Shown: positions 10,996-20,479, counted from the first letter of the stretch. The stretch: DNA of 62,616 nucleotides from an uncultured Flavobacterium sp. (GCA_947631175.1 CANRKI010000002.1:1-62616), one strand, 5' to 3'. The notes: generated from the sequence alone by a model not told the origin. A program made the numbers and translations.

Positions 10996-11024
10996 AGGTT
11001 TCATTTTTTTGTGAAACCTTTTTT
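10996..11024 (+). terminator. second hairpin terminator downstream of tracrRNA
   Basis: AGGTTTCA (10996-11003) pairs with TGAAACCT (11012-11019) and is followed by a T run. It lies about 20 nt past the tracrRNA terminator and may be a backup. Confidence 0.6.
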
Positions 11025-11045
11025 ATTTCCTTGGCGCGAGCGCGT

Positions 11046-11113
11046 TAGCGGTTGTAGCGGTATCCTTTTTTGGAGTGTAACGTAAAAAAAGATTTTAGCG
11101 AAAGACGCGACCC
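11046..11113 (-). repeat. palindromic intergenic repeat, family A copy 2 (inverted)
   Basis: The arms tagcggttgtagcggtatcc and agattttagcgaaagacgcg correspond, on the opposite strand, to the arms of the element at 60681-60754. It lies between the CRISPR locus and the nucleosidase gene and carries no open frame. Confidence 0.55.
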
Positions 11114-11202
11114 GTCATGAAATGCGGGGAACGCCCTTATTTTTATGTTTAAAATTAATTTTAAATACTTAATTTCGTCTAATTTTAATTAATACAGAAA
11201 TA

Positions 11203-11781
11203 ATGTCTAAGGGTTTTGATTTATTAGATTACGACATGAACAAAGTTTTGTTTGTTTTTGCGTTAGAGTCTGAAGCAGGTGCTTTTTTTAAGGATAAAAA
11301 TGTTGTTTTTACCGGTGTTGGTAAAGTGAATGCGAGTTATCATGTAACTAAAGCGATTGCTAAGTTTAATCCGGAATTGATAGTGAATTTGGGTACTGCT
11401 GGCAGCGGTTATTTTAAGCGTTATGAGGTGGTTAATTGTACTGAATTTGTGCAACGTGATATGGATGTTTGTGGTTTAGGTTTTGAAATGTATGAAACGC
11501 CTTACTCAAAAACTCCAATTGTATTACAACATGGGTTGATTTTTAACGGAGTTAATCGTGGTATTTGTGGCACTGGTGATAGTTTTGAGACTAATTTGAC
11601 AGATAAAATATATAATTTGGTTGATATGGAAGCGTATGCTTTAGCGAGTATTGCGCATGCTGAAAATATTGATTTTTTATGTCTTAAATTCATATCGGAC
11701 GGAGCCGATGATGAGGCTGCGACAAGTTGGACGGAAAATGTAAGACAAGCTCCTGAAGCTTTTTATAATTTACTTTTTTAG
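11203..11781 (+). CDS. 5'-methylthioadenosine/S-adenosylhomocysteine nucleosidase-like protein
   Basis: A 192-residue member of the PNP/MTAN phosphorylase superfamily. It has the N-terminal FALESEAGAFF strand-turn, the glycine-rich INLGTAGS-type loop (VNLGTAGSG), and VDMEAYALA, the nucleoside-binding Met-Glu motif, followed by a late acidic FISDGADD. These features predict hydrolysis of the N-glycosidic bond of an adenosine-type nucleoside. It is shorter than classical MtnN (about 230). An alternative start is the Met at 11236 (MNKVLFVFALE), which matches the usual family start better. The EamA transporter begins 1 nt after its stop, so the two probably share a transcript. Confidence 0.8.
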   Translation: MSKGFDLLDYDMNKVLFVFALESEAGAFFKDKNVVFTGVGKVNASYHVTKAIAKFNPELIVNLGTAGSGYFKRYEVVNCTEFVQRDMDVCGLGFEMYETPYSKTPIVLQHGLIFNGVNRGICGTGDSFETNLTDKIYNLVDMEAYALASIAHAENIDFLCLKFISDGADDEAATSWTENVRQAPEAFYNLLF

Positions 11782-11782
11782 T

Positions 11783-12634
11783 ATGATTTACTTGTTAATT
11801 AGTATTTTTTGTAGCGTTTTAGTGGCGGCCTTATTTAAGGTAGCTAAAGGAAAAGGCGTAGCTATTTTTCCGATTATTCATACAAATTATATTGTTGCAA
11901 TTTTATGTTGTTATTTTATTTTTGACGCTCGTTTTTATAATTATACCATCTATCAAGAGCATTTATTTTTATACTTTTTTCTTGGGATTTTGCTTCCTAC
12001 ATTATTTATTTTATTAAATAAATCGATACAAACTACCGGAATCATTAAAACAGATATTGCTCAGCGTTTTTCGCTAATTATTCCTATTATTTTTTCGGTT
12101 TTTTTCTGGAATCAATCTATTGGTTTAAATAAAGTTATCGGCTTAGGACTTGGTTTTACGGCCATTTTTTTAATTTTATATCGAAAAAATTCTGAGCAAA
12201 GTAACGGAAATTACTTGTATCCACTACTTATTTTATTGGGTTACGGCGTGGTAGACGTACTTTTTAAAAAGGTAGCATTAATTACGACTTTGCCTTATAC
12301 AGCCTCATTACTAATTATTTTTAGTTGTGCGTTTTTAATTAGCTTTATTTACGGAGGATTTGGCGTTTATAAAAAACGGTTTACTTACAACAAACAAGCA
12401 ATTATATGGGGATTGGGACTTGGACTTTTAAATTTTACCAATATTTTTACGTATATTAAAGCACATAAAATATTTCATGAAAATCCGGCGGTTGTATTTT
12501 CGACCATGAATTTTGGCGTGATTTTACTCTCAACCTTGGTTGGATTTTATTTTTTTAAAGAAAAGATAAACAAATACAATACTTTTGGTATTTTGTTGTC
12601 GTTAATAGCAATAGCATTAATCACTTTATTTTAA
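11783..12634 (+). CDS. EamA/DMT-family membrane transporter
   Basis: A 283-residue hydrophobic protein with about ten predicted membrane helices in two halves, as in drug/metabolite transporters. The N-terminal helix begins MIYLLISIFCSVLVAALFK, and the last helix, about LLSLIAIALITLF, reaches the C-terminus. The substrate cannot be read from sequence. It starts 1 nt after the nucleosidase stop, which hints at export of a purine salvage product, but that is inference only. Confidence 0.8.
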   Translation: MIYLLISIFCSVLVAALFKVAKGKGVAIFPIIHTNYIVAILCCYFIFDARFYNYTIYQEHLFLYFFLGILLPTLFILLNKSIQTTGIIKTDIAQRFSLIIPIIFSVFFWNQSIGLNKVIGLGLGFTAIFLILYRKNSEQSNGNYLYPLLILLGYGVVDVLFKKVALITTLPYTASLLIIFSCAFLISFIYGGFGVYKKRFTYNKQAIIWGLGLGLLNFTNIFTYIKAHKIFHENPAVVFSTMNFGVILLSTLVGFYFFKEKINKYNTFGILLSLIAIALITLF

Positions 12635-12643
12635 TTATAACTT

Positions 12644-14566
12644 ATGATACGCAATCCGATAGCTGAACAAATTTCAGATTTCTTAAAAAAATTTGAACCT
12701 TTTAACTTTTTTGATTACAAAGATCTACTTGCGATATCGAGAAGTATTGAAGTAGTTTATTTAAACAAGGATGATATTTTATTTAAAGTAGACCAATTGC
12801 CACAGAATTATTTTTTTGTAGTGAATTCTGGTACAATCGGTTTAAATATTATTTCGGATGCCGAGGACAATTTAATGGATCGCTGTACCGAAGGTAATAT
12901 TTTAGGTTTACGCCCTATTATTGCTAAAGATAAATATTTAATGACAGCTACCGCACGTGAGGACGCTATCGTTTTTATGATTCCTTTTGAGGTGTTTTCG
13001 TCGACAATTTTAAAAAATAAAGAAGCGGTAGATTTTTTTATGGAATCATTCGCCTCGAATACACGTAACCCACGTCATCCGGATCATAAAGGAAAACTAG
13101 TAAGCAAAAATGTAATATTTGATGATGAAATATCGACAGACATTCAATATTTACAACCTATAAAGTACGACATCAATCCAATGGTGGTTTCTCCTACTGA
13201 GATTATTAAATTTGTGGCACAAACCATGACTAGAAATAAAATAGGTAGTGTTTTAATCCATGAAAATAAACGTCCTATTGGTATTGTTACGGATAGTGAC
13301 TTGCGTAGTAAAATTGCTACAGGAATTGAAGATTTAAACGACTCGGTTGATAAAATCATGTCATCGCCAGTAGTGACCGTAGCTGAAAACATATCGTTAG
13401 CCGAAGCACAAATGATGATGCTAAAGCATAATGTTATGTATTTAGGAGTTACTAAAGATGGAACACCAAATACGGAAATTAAAGGAATCATTTCTGAGCA
13501 TGACGTTGTAGTTGCTCAAGCAGATAACCCAGGTATATTATTAAAATTGGTTAAAAAAGCTAATTCGACCAACGAATTAAAAGTTATTCGAGAAAAGTTA
13601 ACCGGGTTGGTGCAAAATGCAATTGATAAAAATATTCCGATGTCGCACATTAGCAATATTGTTAATGAAATTACCTCAGCAATCACATACAAGATAATTG
13701 AGATGACAATTGCAGAAATTGGTGAACCTAAAGCGCAATTTGCATGGTTTAACATAGGAAGTCAAGGTCGAGGTGAGCAAACTATAATGACAGACGTTAA
13801 CAACTTTATTGTATTTGAAGATGTTGATCCGGGACTTTACGAACAAACACAATTGTATTTTATCGATTTATCAGAGAAAGTTATCGAATCGTTTGTAAAA
13901 ATTGGATATAAAAGATCATCACAAACGTTAATGGGTAACAATATGGCCTATTGTAAATCATTAACCGATTGGAAAAATCAATATATGTCATGGATCGTAA
14001 ATCCGAAAAATAATACCATTACATTTAATCCTACTTTTTTTGATTTTGACTTTATATATGGAAATCAAACTATTTTTAGAGAATTAAATGACACTATAAC
14101 CGAAAAGTTACCTAATAGTCAATTATTTTTGGCCTATCTAGGAAACGAAATAGTAAAAACACCTAGTGGTCTATCTTTTTTTGGAAATTTTAATGTTGAA
14201 GTAGATAAGGATAATAAAGAAGTTTTTGATTTAAGAAATAAAGTTCTAAACCCGCTAATTAATGCAGCAAGATTGTTTGCTCTAACTCAAAATGTGTTAG
14301 GAATAACAAACTCATATCAACGCTACAAAATATTAGCTGAATTAGAAGAAAATTTTGAGGATTTATATCTTCAAGCTGCTGATGCATTTGACGAGATTTT
14401 TAGGATAAAAACAGAAATTGGATTGCTTGAAGGTACTGACGGTGAATTAATAGATTTAAACAAGCTAACCAAAGTAGATGTTGCAAAGATTAAAGCGAGT
14501 TTAAAAATTATTAGTAATATTCAGGATGTAATAAAAAATAGATATCAGTTAACATATTTTAGTTAA
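12644..14566 (+). CDS. cyclic-nucleotide-binding/CBS/DUF294 nucleotidyltransferase-like protein, altered active site
   Basis: A 640-residue cytosolic signalling protein. A cNMP-binding fold is at about 15-130, two CBS domains at about 178-290, a DUF294 nucleotidyltransferase core at about 320-450, and DUF294_C to the end. The transferase motif begins G372-S373 and should read GS..(10 residues)..D-x-D. Here it is TD384-V-N386, so the second metal-binding aspartate is Asn. The C-terminal NTxER-type helix is also altered (NSYQRY). Homologues often sit beside acetyl-CoA synthetase, as here (acs is convergent at 16354), and sense nucleotides. The catalytic change suggests a sensory rather than enzymatic role. 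Confidence 0.85.
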   Translation: MIRNPIAEQISDFLKKFEPFNFFDYKDLLAISRSIEVVYLNKDDILFKVDQLPQNYFFVVNSGTIGLNIISDAEDNLMDRCTEGNILGLRPIIAKDKYLMTATAREDAIVFMIPFEVFSSTILKNKEAVDFFMESFASNTRNPRHPDHKGKLVSKNVIFDDEISTDIQYLQPIKYDINPMVVSPTEIIKFVAQTMTRNKIGSVLIHENKRPIGIVTDSDLRSKIATGIEDLNDSVDKIMSSPVVTVAENISLAEAQMMMLKHNVMYLGVTKDGTPNTEIKGIISEHDVVVAQADNPGILLKLVKKANSTNELKVIREKLTGLVQNAIDKNIPMSHISNIVNEITSAITYKIIEMTIAEIGEPKAQFAWFNIGSQGRGEQTIMTDVNNFIVFEDVDPGLYEQTQLYFIDLSEKVIESFVKIGYKRSSQTLMGNNMAYCKSLTDWKNQYMSWIVNPKNNTITFNPTFFDFDFIYGNQTIFRELNDTITEKLPNSQLFLAYLGNEIVKTPSGLSFFGNFNVEVDKDNKEVFDLRNKVLNPLINAARLFALTQNVLGITNSYQRYKILAELEENFEDLYLQAADAFDEIFRIKTEIGLLEGTDGELIDLNKLTKVDVAKIKASLKIISNIQDVIKNRYQLTYFS

Positions 14567-14576
14567 AATTGTAGAA

Positions 14577-15176
14577 ATGAATTGGTTAGTTGGGAAGTCG
14601 GAACCTACTTTTTGGAAGAATTACGTAAATAGTTTTTCTAACAAAAAAAATGAAAATAGATTTGTTGTTTTTGATTGTCAAAAAACAGGTCTAGATTGGA
14701 GAAATGATACTATAATATCTATAGGTTGTATTGCAATTGTTGAAGATCGAATTATAGTGAGTGATACTTTAGAGCTTTTTATTGAGAAAACTAAAGAAAA
14801 TGAGCCTACAAAAGTGAACATTGGTTCGTTAGAATATGGTAAAAAAGATATTGTAGCGGAAGAAGAAGCTTTAGAAAAATTTTTAAATTATATATCAAAT
14901 TCCGTTTTAGTTGGTTTAAATACAAATTTAGATATTGAGATGCTAAACCAAATTTTAAAACGAAATGGTTTGGGTAAATTAAAAAATATGGTTATTGATT
15001 TAAATATACTTTACAATAAAAGTAAACGCAAACCATTAGATGAGCTATCAACCATAAACTCACTATGCGAAGCGTTTAATTTAAAACCAAATCATCGTCA
15101 AAATACAGCAGGTAATGCCTATTTATTAGCTTTAATCTTTCAAAAATTAAAGAAAAATATCAAAATTGAGATATAA
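14577..15176 (+). CDS. DnaQ-fold 3'-5' exonuclease-like protein, catalytic residues substituted
   Basis: A 199-residue protein following the DUF294 gene by 10 nt. The RNase H-like exonuclease fold is recognisable: FVVFDCQKTGLD (29-40) aligns with the DxETTGLD ExoI motif, VGLNTNLDIEML (112-123) with ExoII, and HRQNTAGNAYLLALIF (173-188) with ExoIII. D33 and D119 are kept, but the ExoI glutamate is Q35, the ExoIII aspartate is N180, and the usual His position aligns with Q175 (H173 is close by). An active nuclease is therefore doubtful. It probably acts with the upstream sensor as a pair, as these families are usually found together. Confidence 0.75.
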   Translation: MNWLVGKSEPTFWKNYVNSFSNKKNENRFVVFDCQKTGLDWRNDTIISIGCIAIVEDRIIVSDTLELFIEKTKENEPTKVNIGSLEYGKKDIVAEEEALEKFLNYISNSVLVGLNTNLDIEMLNQILKRNGLGKLKNMVIDLNILYNKSKRKPLDELSTINSLCEAFNLKPNHRQNTAGNAYLLALIFQKLKKNIKIEI

Positions 15177-15253
15177 AATAAAAGACCTGATTGTATAATC
15201 GCAAAAATAAAAAGTACACTAATTTATAATGAAATGTAAATTTGTATATTATT

Positions 15254-15294
15254 AAAGCCCCATTTAAATAATCTTTAAATGGGGCTTTATTTTT
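15254..15294 (+). terminator. terminator downstream of the exonuclease-like gene
   Basis: The 15-bp stem AAAGCCCCATTTAAA / TTTAAATGGGGCTTT (15254-15288) has a 5-nt loop and is followed by ATTTTTAATT. It lies 78 nt after the stop codon at 15176. A TAAATTTG at 15237 lies just before it but would give almost no transcript. Confidence 0.85.
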
Positions 15295-15503
15295 AATTAA
15301 ACAACACAAAGTCAATACAAAGTGTATGTTTTTCTAATCTTGGTAAAGACATTACAATCTGTCCTTTTTACTTCGATTTATGTGCTTGGCTTTTACAATG
15401 TGCTTTGAAAAACTTCCTCAAATGCCTCAATAGCTTTACTTATTTGTGAGCTTTGAAACTTAAACAGCTTTTTATTGGAGATTTATCGCTTTGAAGCCAT
15501 TTA
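15295..15503. other. no gene seen; stop-rich stretch next to the XRE gene
   Basis: AT-rich sequence. On the minus strand one frame continues from the XRE gene through three stops and then runs open for about 30 codons (about 15412-15480), ending SSQISKAIEAFEEVFQSTL. It looks protein-like but has no start. It could be a remnant of a longer XRE C-terminus. I cannot support a gene. Confidence 0.3.
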
Positions 15504-15719
15504 TTAGAAAGTTAATATTTTTGAAGAATGTACATTGAAGAATGTACACAACTTTTGCAAGACATCAAGCTTTAATGGGATAATCCCTTTTTCAAGGTTA
15601 TTATAATTGGTTCTACTCATACCAATACTATTTGCTATTTGCAATTGAGTTTTTCCTGCAGCTTTACGAAGCGCTATTATTTTTAATACTTCAATACTAA
15701 TTTTATTGGTCTTTTCCAT
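15504..15719 (-). CDS. XRE-family helix-turn-helix transcriptional regulator
   Basis: A 71-residue protein consisting almost entirely of a Cro/CI-type HTH: LRKAAGKTQLQIANSIGMSR is helix-turn-helix, followed by the recognition helix TNYNNLEKGI. It would bind DNA as a dimer. The 3' end contains a perfect 14-bp tandem duplication (15521-15548), so the last residues may have been reshaped. It stands alone in a 1.2-kb stretch without other convincing genes, which is unusual in this compact window. No phage genes or toxin partner are visible beside it. Confidence 0.8.
   Translation of the reverse strand: MEKTNKISIEVLKIIALRKAAGKTQLQIANSIGMSRTNYNNLEKGIIPLKLDVLQKLCTFFNVHSSKILTF
15521..15548. repeat. 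14-bp perfect tandem duplication inside the XRE gene
   Basis: TTGAAGAATGTACA occurs twice head to tail. Because 14 is not a multiple of three, gain or loss of one unit changes the C-terminal reading frame of the XRE protein: two units give FFNVHSSKILTF, while one unit would give FFKNINFLINGF and run to a TAA at about 15470. Confidence 0.9.
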
Positions 15720-16353
15720 ACTATTTAATCTTTATTCGTAAACACTATTAACAATGATTTAAAAATTTCAATTCAAGAAACTTTAAGAGCTATTGTGTAA
15801 CCACTAAATTACCGCAAAGATAGTAGTTAAATTAAAACACTTATGTTAAAATATATCGCCACACCAAGTCATCTCACTGTGACAATTTTGATTGTCAACC
15901 CATTCAGATTTTTTATACTAATAATACATTTTCATTTTCTTAATTTAATTAAGAGTTAGTATCCCACATTATCATTTTTTAAGGTCTTTTTCTTAATTCA
16001 ATACGGTTTTATTCTTCTGGTATAATAACGTATTTATTTTTTATCTATTTTAAATATTGCCTTATATTTTTTTCATAGTTCGCTAATAGACAGTTAGATG
16101 ATGTTTTTAATTACTTTAAGTTGAACTCTGCTATCGCTTAATACATAAAGTGTTCACACAAGTTCACACATTAAAAAAAATCATACTTTTTAAAATGTTC
16201 ATGATTATATTAAAGAGTATTTTAAAAGCCTTTATATGTTTTTACATATTAGTAACCCCTTATCTTATTAGAGTTATCTATATTTTTATAATTATATACT
16301 TTGTATATCTAATTTTAAAGAGGGTTAATTGAAAATTCTATTATTTTCTTTAC
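15720..16353. other. AT-rich intergenic region without a convincing gene
   Basis: A 634-nt stretch between the divergent XRE promoter side and the end of acs. It contains a GTTCACACA direct repeat (about 16151-16169) and a 60-codon hydrophobic frame at 16150-16332 with only a GTG start, which I do not accept as a gene. No tRNA, hairpin terminator or mobile-element end was recognised. Confidence 0.4.
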
Positions 16354-18261
16354 TTATATTTTTCCATTTTTAATTTTTTCAACGATTTCTGGGTCTAATA
16401 ATGTTGAGGTATCTCCAAAATTAGCAAAGTCACCTTCGGCAATTTTACGTAAAATGCGACGCATAATTTTACCCGATCTGGTTTTAGGTAAGCCATCAAC
16501 AAACTGAATTTTATCAAGCTTAGCAATTGGACCAATACTAGTCGATATCATTTCGTTTATCTCTTTCGTTAAATTATTTCTATCTCTATATTCTCCTGTT
16601 TCTTTTAAAGTAACAAAACCATAAAGCGCATTTCCTTTAATATCGTGTGGATAACCTACAATTGCAGATTCAGCAACAGCTGGATGTTCGTTTATTGCAT
16701 CCTCAATTGGAGCGGTTCCTAAATTATGTCCAGAAACAATTACAACATCATCAACTCGTCCTGTTATTCTGTAATACCCTACTTCATCACGTAAAGCACC
16801 ATCTCCGGTAAAATATTTTCCTGGAAAAGCAGAGAAATACGTTTCTTTAAAGCGTGGGTGGTCTCCCCAAATGGTACGAGCCATTCCTGGCCAAGGTTGC
16901 TTAATACATAAACTTCCTACAACTTGATTTTCATCAATCTCGTTTCGTTTTTCATCCATTAAAACAGGCAAAATACCAGGCAATGGTAATGTTGCATAAG
17001 TTGGTTTTGTTGGTGTGATAAATGGTAATGGTGAGATTAAGATTCCTCCTGTCTCGGTTTGCCACCATGTATCAACAATAGGACAACGTTTTTTACCCAC
17101 GTGATTGTTATACCAATGCCAAGCCTCTTCGTTTATTGGTTCTCCAACAGATCCTAAAACTTTTAATGAAGAAAGATCATATTTATCTACATATTCTACA
17201 TTCTCTTTAGCTAAGGAACGAATCGCTGTTGGAGCTGTGTAAAATTGTGTTACTTTATGTTTTTCTATCACTTGCCAAAAACGACTAAAATCTGGATAAG
17301 ATGGTACACCTTCAAAAATTATGGTTGTTGCACCGTTTAAAAGAGGTCCATATAAAATATAAGAATGTCCTGTAATCCAACCAATATCAGCAGTACACCA
17401 ATAAATATCATTTTCTTGATAGTTAAAAATATTTTTAAATGTATAACCCGTATAAACCATATAACCACCAATGGTATGCACCATTCCTTTAGGTTTACCA
17501 GTAGATCCTGATGTATATAAAATGAACAATGGATCCTCGGCATCCATCACTTCTGCAACATTATTAGCTGATGCTTGAGATAATAAGTCATCAACCCAAA
17601 GATCTCTCCCTTCTACAATGTTTATTGTATTGTGTGTTCTTTTTACTAATAACACTTTTTCTATTGATGGTGTAGTTTCTAAAGCTTCATCAACAATAGC
17701 TTTTAAATCCAAAATTTTATTTCCGCGATACGATCCGTCAGAGGTAATAACAATCTTTGCGTCGCAATCATTAATTCGAGAAGCCACAGCAGATGCAGAA
17801 AAACCTGCAAAAACAACCGAGTGAATTGCTCCAATACGAGCACAAGCTAAAATAGTTATTGCCAGTTCAGGAATCATTGGTAGATAAATACAAACGCGAT
17901 CGCCTTTTTTAACACCTTGACTTTTTAGTACATTTGCCATTTTACAAACACGCTCGTATAAATCGTTATAAGTAATGTGTTGCGCTGGTTCGTCTGGATT
18001 ATTCGGTTCAAAAATGATAGCATTTTTGTTTCCTCTTTTGCTTAAGTGTCTATCAATACAGTTTTTAGTGATGTTAACTTTGGCATTAGTAAACCATTTT
18101 ATTTCTGCATCAACTAAATTACAATCCTGAACTTTTTCCCAGCTTTGGTACCAAGTAAAATTTTCTTCGGCAATTTTCCCCCAAAATTTTCGAGGTTCTC
18201 TAATCGATTTTTTGTAGTGCTTAAAGTACTCTTCAAGACTCTCAATTTGGTAATAACTCAT
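16354..18261 (-). CDS. acs: acetyl-CoA synthetase
   Basis: A 635-residue AMP-forming acetate:CoA ligase. Features include the adenylation loop YTSGSTGKPKG, the acetate-pocket region with WWQTETG, the hinge/A8 region TGDGALRD..YRITGRVDDVV, and PKTRSGKIMRR with the catalytic lysine K598, the usual site of regulatory acetylation. The length is normal. It converts acetate, CoA and ATP to acetyl-CoA. The propionyl-CoA-synthetase-like gene lies directly upstream on the same strand (67-nt gap), so they may be co-transcribed. It converges with the XRE region rather than with a second metabolic gene. Confidence 0.96.
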   Translation of the reverse strand: MSYYQIESLEEYFKHYKKSIREPRKFWGKIAEENFTWYQSWEKVQDCNLVDAEIKWFTNAKVNITKNCIDRHLSKRGNKNAIIFEPNNPDEPAQHITYNDLYERVCKMANVLKSQGVKKGDRVCIYLPMIPELAITILACARIGAIHSVVFAGFSASAVASRINDCDAKIVITSDGSYRGNKILDLKAIVDEALETTPSIEKVLLVKRTHNTINIVEGRDLWVDDLLSQASANNVAEVMDAEDPLFILYTSGSTGKPKGMVHTIGGYMVYTGYTFKNIFNYQENDIYWCTADIGWITGHSYILYGPLLNGATTIIFEGVPSYPDFSRFWQVIEKHKVTQFYTAPTAIRSLAKENVEYVDKYDLSSLKVLGSVGEPINEEAWHWYNNHVGKKRCPIVDTWWQTETGGILISPLPFITPTKPTYATLPLPGILPVLMDEKRNEIDENQVVGSLCIKQPWPGMARTIWGDHPRFKETYFSAFPGKYFTGDGALRDEVGYYRITGRVDDVVIVSGHNLGTAPIEDAINEHPAVAESAIVGYPHDIKGNALYGFVTLKETGEYRDRNNLTKEINEMISTSIGPIAKLDKIQFVDGLPKTRSGKIMRRILRKIAEGDFANFGDTSTLLDPEIVEKIKNGKI

Positions 18262-18328
18262 TATTTATGTTTTTGTATGTTTGTTTATTAATTTTGCGTA
18301 GACACAATTAGTTGCGAATTAATTCTGC

Positions 18329-20224
18329 CTATTTAAATACTCCTATTTTATATTCTTGTAAAATTTCAATAATATGATCTACACTAGATAAATCTTCAAT
18401 GGTTGATGGAATTTGATATTCTTTTCCATCTACAATTTGACGTAGTAATTTACGTAATGTTTTTCCAGATCGTGTTTTGGGTAATTTATCGACTACTACA
18501 ATATTTTTTAGAGCGGCTACGGCTCCAATTTTTTCGCGTACTAATTGTACTATTTCATATTGTAACTGAAAATTCTCGATTGTTTCCCCAGTTTTTAGCA
18601 CTACAAATCCTAACGGAATTTGACCTTTTAATTGATCTTCAACACCCACTACAGCACATTCGGCTACTGCGTTGTGCTGAGAAACAACCTCTTCCATATC
18701 TGCGGTTGATAATCTGTGCCCAGCAACATTAATTACATCATCTACCCTACCTGTTACCCAAACATTACCTTCTTGATCTTGGTAACCACCGTCACCTGTA
18801 AAATAATATCCTGGAAATTGAGACAAATACGATTCTTGAAAACGTTTTTCATCATTCCACAACCCCATTAAAGTTCCCGGAGGTAATGGCAATTTAGCAA
18901 CAATAAATCCTTCTTGATTTGGTCCAAGCTCATCTCCGGCTTCATTAAAAATCTTAATGTTATAACCAATAACAGGTTTTCCAGCTGATCCAGGTTTGTA
19001 TGGCAACAACTCAACACCAGCCATATTTGCTAGCATTGGCCACCCTGTTTCGGTTTGCCAACAATGATCGATCACAGGAATATTAATGTGTGATTTGTAC
19101 CAATCTATAGAGGTGACATCACTACGTTCACCGGCTAAAAACTGTAATCTTAAAGACGATAAATCGTATTTTTTTATAAAATCACCATTAGGATCTTCCT
19201 TTTTAATTGCACGTAAGGCTGTTGGTGCTGTAAACATTACATTTACTTTATGTTCTTCTATCACTCTCCAAAATGTTGATGCGTCTGGAGTTCGAACGGG
19301 TTTTCCTTCAAATACAATTGTTGTTGTTCGGTTTAATAATGGAGCATATACAATATAACTATGTCCAACTACCCATCCAACATCAGATGCAGACCAAAAA
19401 ACTTCTCCAGGTTCTACATTATATATTTGTTTCATCGAGTTTTTCAGCACGGTAACATAGCCACCTGTGTCACGAACAATACCTTTGGGTTTTCCTGTTG
19501 TACCCGATGTATATAATATGTATAATGGATGCGTAGCAGAAACAGAAACACATTCTGCCTCTTCTGACCCATACACCAAGGCATCATAGTCAATATCATA
19601 ACGTTTAAACGGAACTCGCGCGCCTAACTTACGATTAAAAACAATAACATTTTGAGGTTTGTGATTTGCAATTTCAATAGCTTCATCAACAAAAGGCTTG
19701 TAAGCAATTAATCGATCTATTTCGATACCCGACGAGGCTGTTAAAATGACTTTAGGTTTACAATCATCAATACGAATAGCTAATTCATTTGGAGCAAAAC
19801 CACCAAAAACAACCGAATGTGTTACACCAATTCTAGCACAAGCTAACATAGAAAATAAAGCTTTAGGAATCATTGGCATATAAATAATAGCCGTATCGCC
19901 TTTAGTTAAACCTAAGGATTGTAAACCTCCTGCTAATTTTGCAACTTCAAATTTAACTTCGTTATAAGTAAACTTTTTCACTTGTTGCGTAACAGGTGAA
20001 TCGTAAATAATAGCAATTTCATCACCAAATCCGTCTTCAATATGTTTATCTAACGCCAAATAACAAGCATTTAGCTCTCCATCTTCAAACCAAACAGGAT
20101 ATTTTTGATCATCAGAAGATACAATTTTAGTTGGTTCCTTAAACCATTTAATAGATTTTGCTTGTTCTTTCCAAAACGCATCTGGATAATTAATACTTTT
20201 AGAATAAAAGTCAAGGTAATTCAT
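18329..20224 (-). CDS. prpE: propionyl-CoA synthetase-like AMP-forming acyl-CoA ligase
   Basis: A 631-residue paralogue of the adjacent acs. It has the adenylation loop YTSGTTGKPKG, the A5 motif HCWQTETGW, and the A10 motif PKTRSGKTLRK with lysine K588. The N-terminus (DFYSKSINYPDAFWKEQA) and the GEVFWSASDVGWVVGHSYIVY block are closer to PrpE than to Acs. It probably activates propionate or another short-chain acid to the CoA ester. The divergent oxygenase gene starts 291 nt away. The pair with acs suggests use of fermentation acids, a role shared with the CoA-transferase at 23751. Confidence 0.82.
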   Translation of the reverse strand: MNYLDFYSKSINYPDAFWKEQAKSIKWFKEPTKIVSSDDQKYPVWFEDGELNACYLALDKHIEDGFGDEIAIIYDSPVTQQVKKFTYNEVKFEVAKLAGGLQSLGLTKGDTAIIYMPMIPKALFSMLACARIGVTHSVVFGGFAPNELAIRIDDCKPKVILTASSGIEIDRLIAYKPFVDEAIEIANHKPQNVIVFNRKLGARVPFKRYDIDYDALVYGSEEAECVSVSATHPLYILYTSGTTGKPKGIVRDTGGYVTVLKNSMKQIYNVEPGEVFWSASDVGWVVGHSYIVYAPLLNRTTTIVFEGKPVRTPDASTFWRVIEEHKVNVMFTAPTALRAIKKEDPNGDFIKKYDLSSLRLQFLAGERSDVTSIDWYKSHINIPVIDHCWQTETGWPMLANMAGVELLPYKPGSAGKPVIGYNIKIFNEAGDELGPNQEGFIVAKLPLPPGTLMGLWNDEKRFQESYLSQFPGYYFTGDGGYQDQEGNVWVTGRVDDVINVAGHRLSTADMEEVVSQHNAVAECAVVGVEDQLKGQIPLGFVVLKTGETIENFQLQYEIVQLVREKIGAVAALKNIVVVDKLPKTRSGKTLRKLLRQIVDGKEYQIPSTIEDLSSVDHIIEILQEYKIGVFK

Positions 20225-20479
20225 TTTGTTGTGTTTGTTATATGTTATAATAAACTTAATAAAAAAATAATTATCTCATAATTTTTTTTCATTTTTTTTG
20301 AATATAGATATCAAAAAATATTTCATTAAGACACAATAACTAATTAATAATTAAACCATTGTATTAAAAAAAGGATGTGAAATTTAAGTTTTAAAAGATA
20401 CAAGCTGCTTTTTAGCACTTTTATCAATTTTAACTAAAATAAAACTAGATATTTTTAAATATAAAAAACTTTTTTTTTG

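Noticed and set aside
10985..11200. Right-hand attachment site copying the tRNA-Ser 3' end
   Set aside because: No match to the T-arm or acceptor end was found in this stretch.
15237..15288. TAAATTTG box immediately followed by a hairpin, as a possible small RNA
   Set aside because: The predicted start would be about 5 nt before the terminator stem, and there is no -33 element; it is more simply the terminator of the upstream gene.
15504..15719. XRE protein as an anti-CRISPR-associated regulator
   Set aside because: No small partner gene in the same direction, no phage genes nearby, and it is 4.7 kb from cas9.
16150..16332. 60-codon hydrophobic reading frame in the gene-poor stretch
   Set aside because: GTG start, no promoter or family match, and hydrophobicity is expected from AT-rich sequence.
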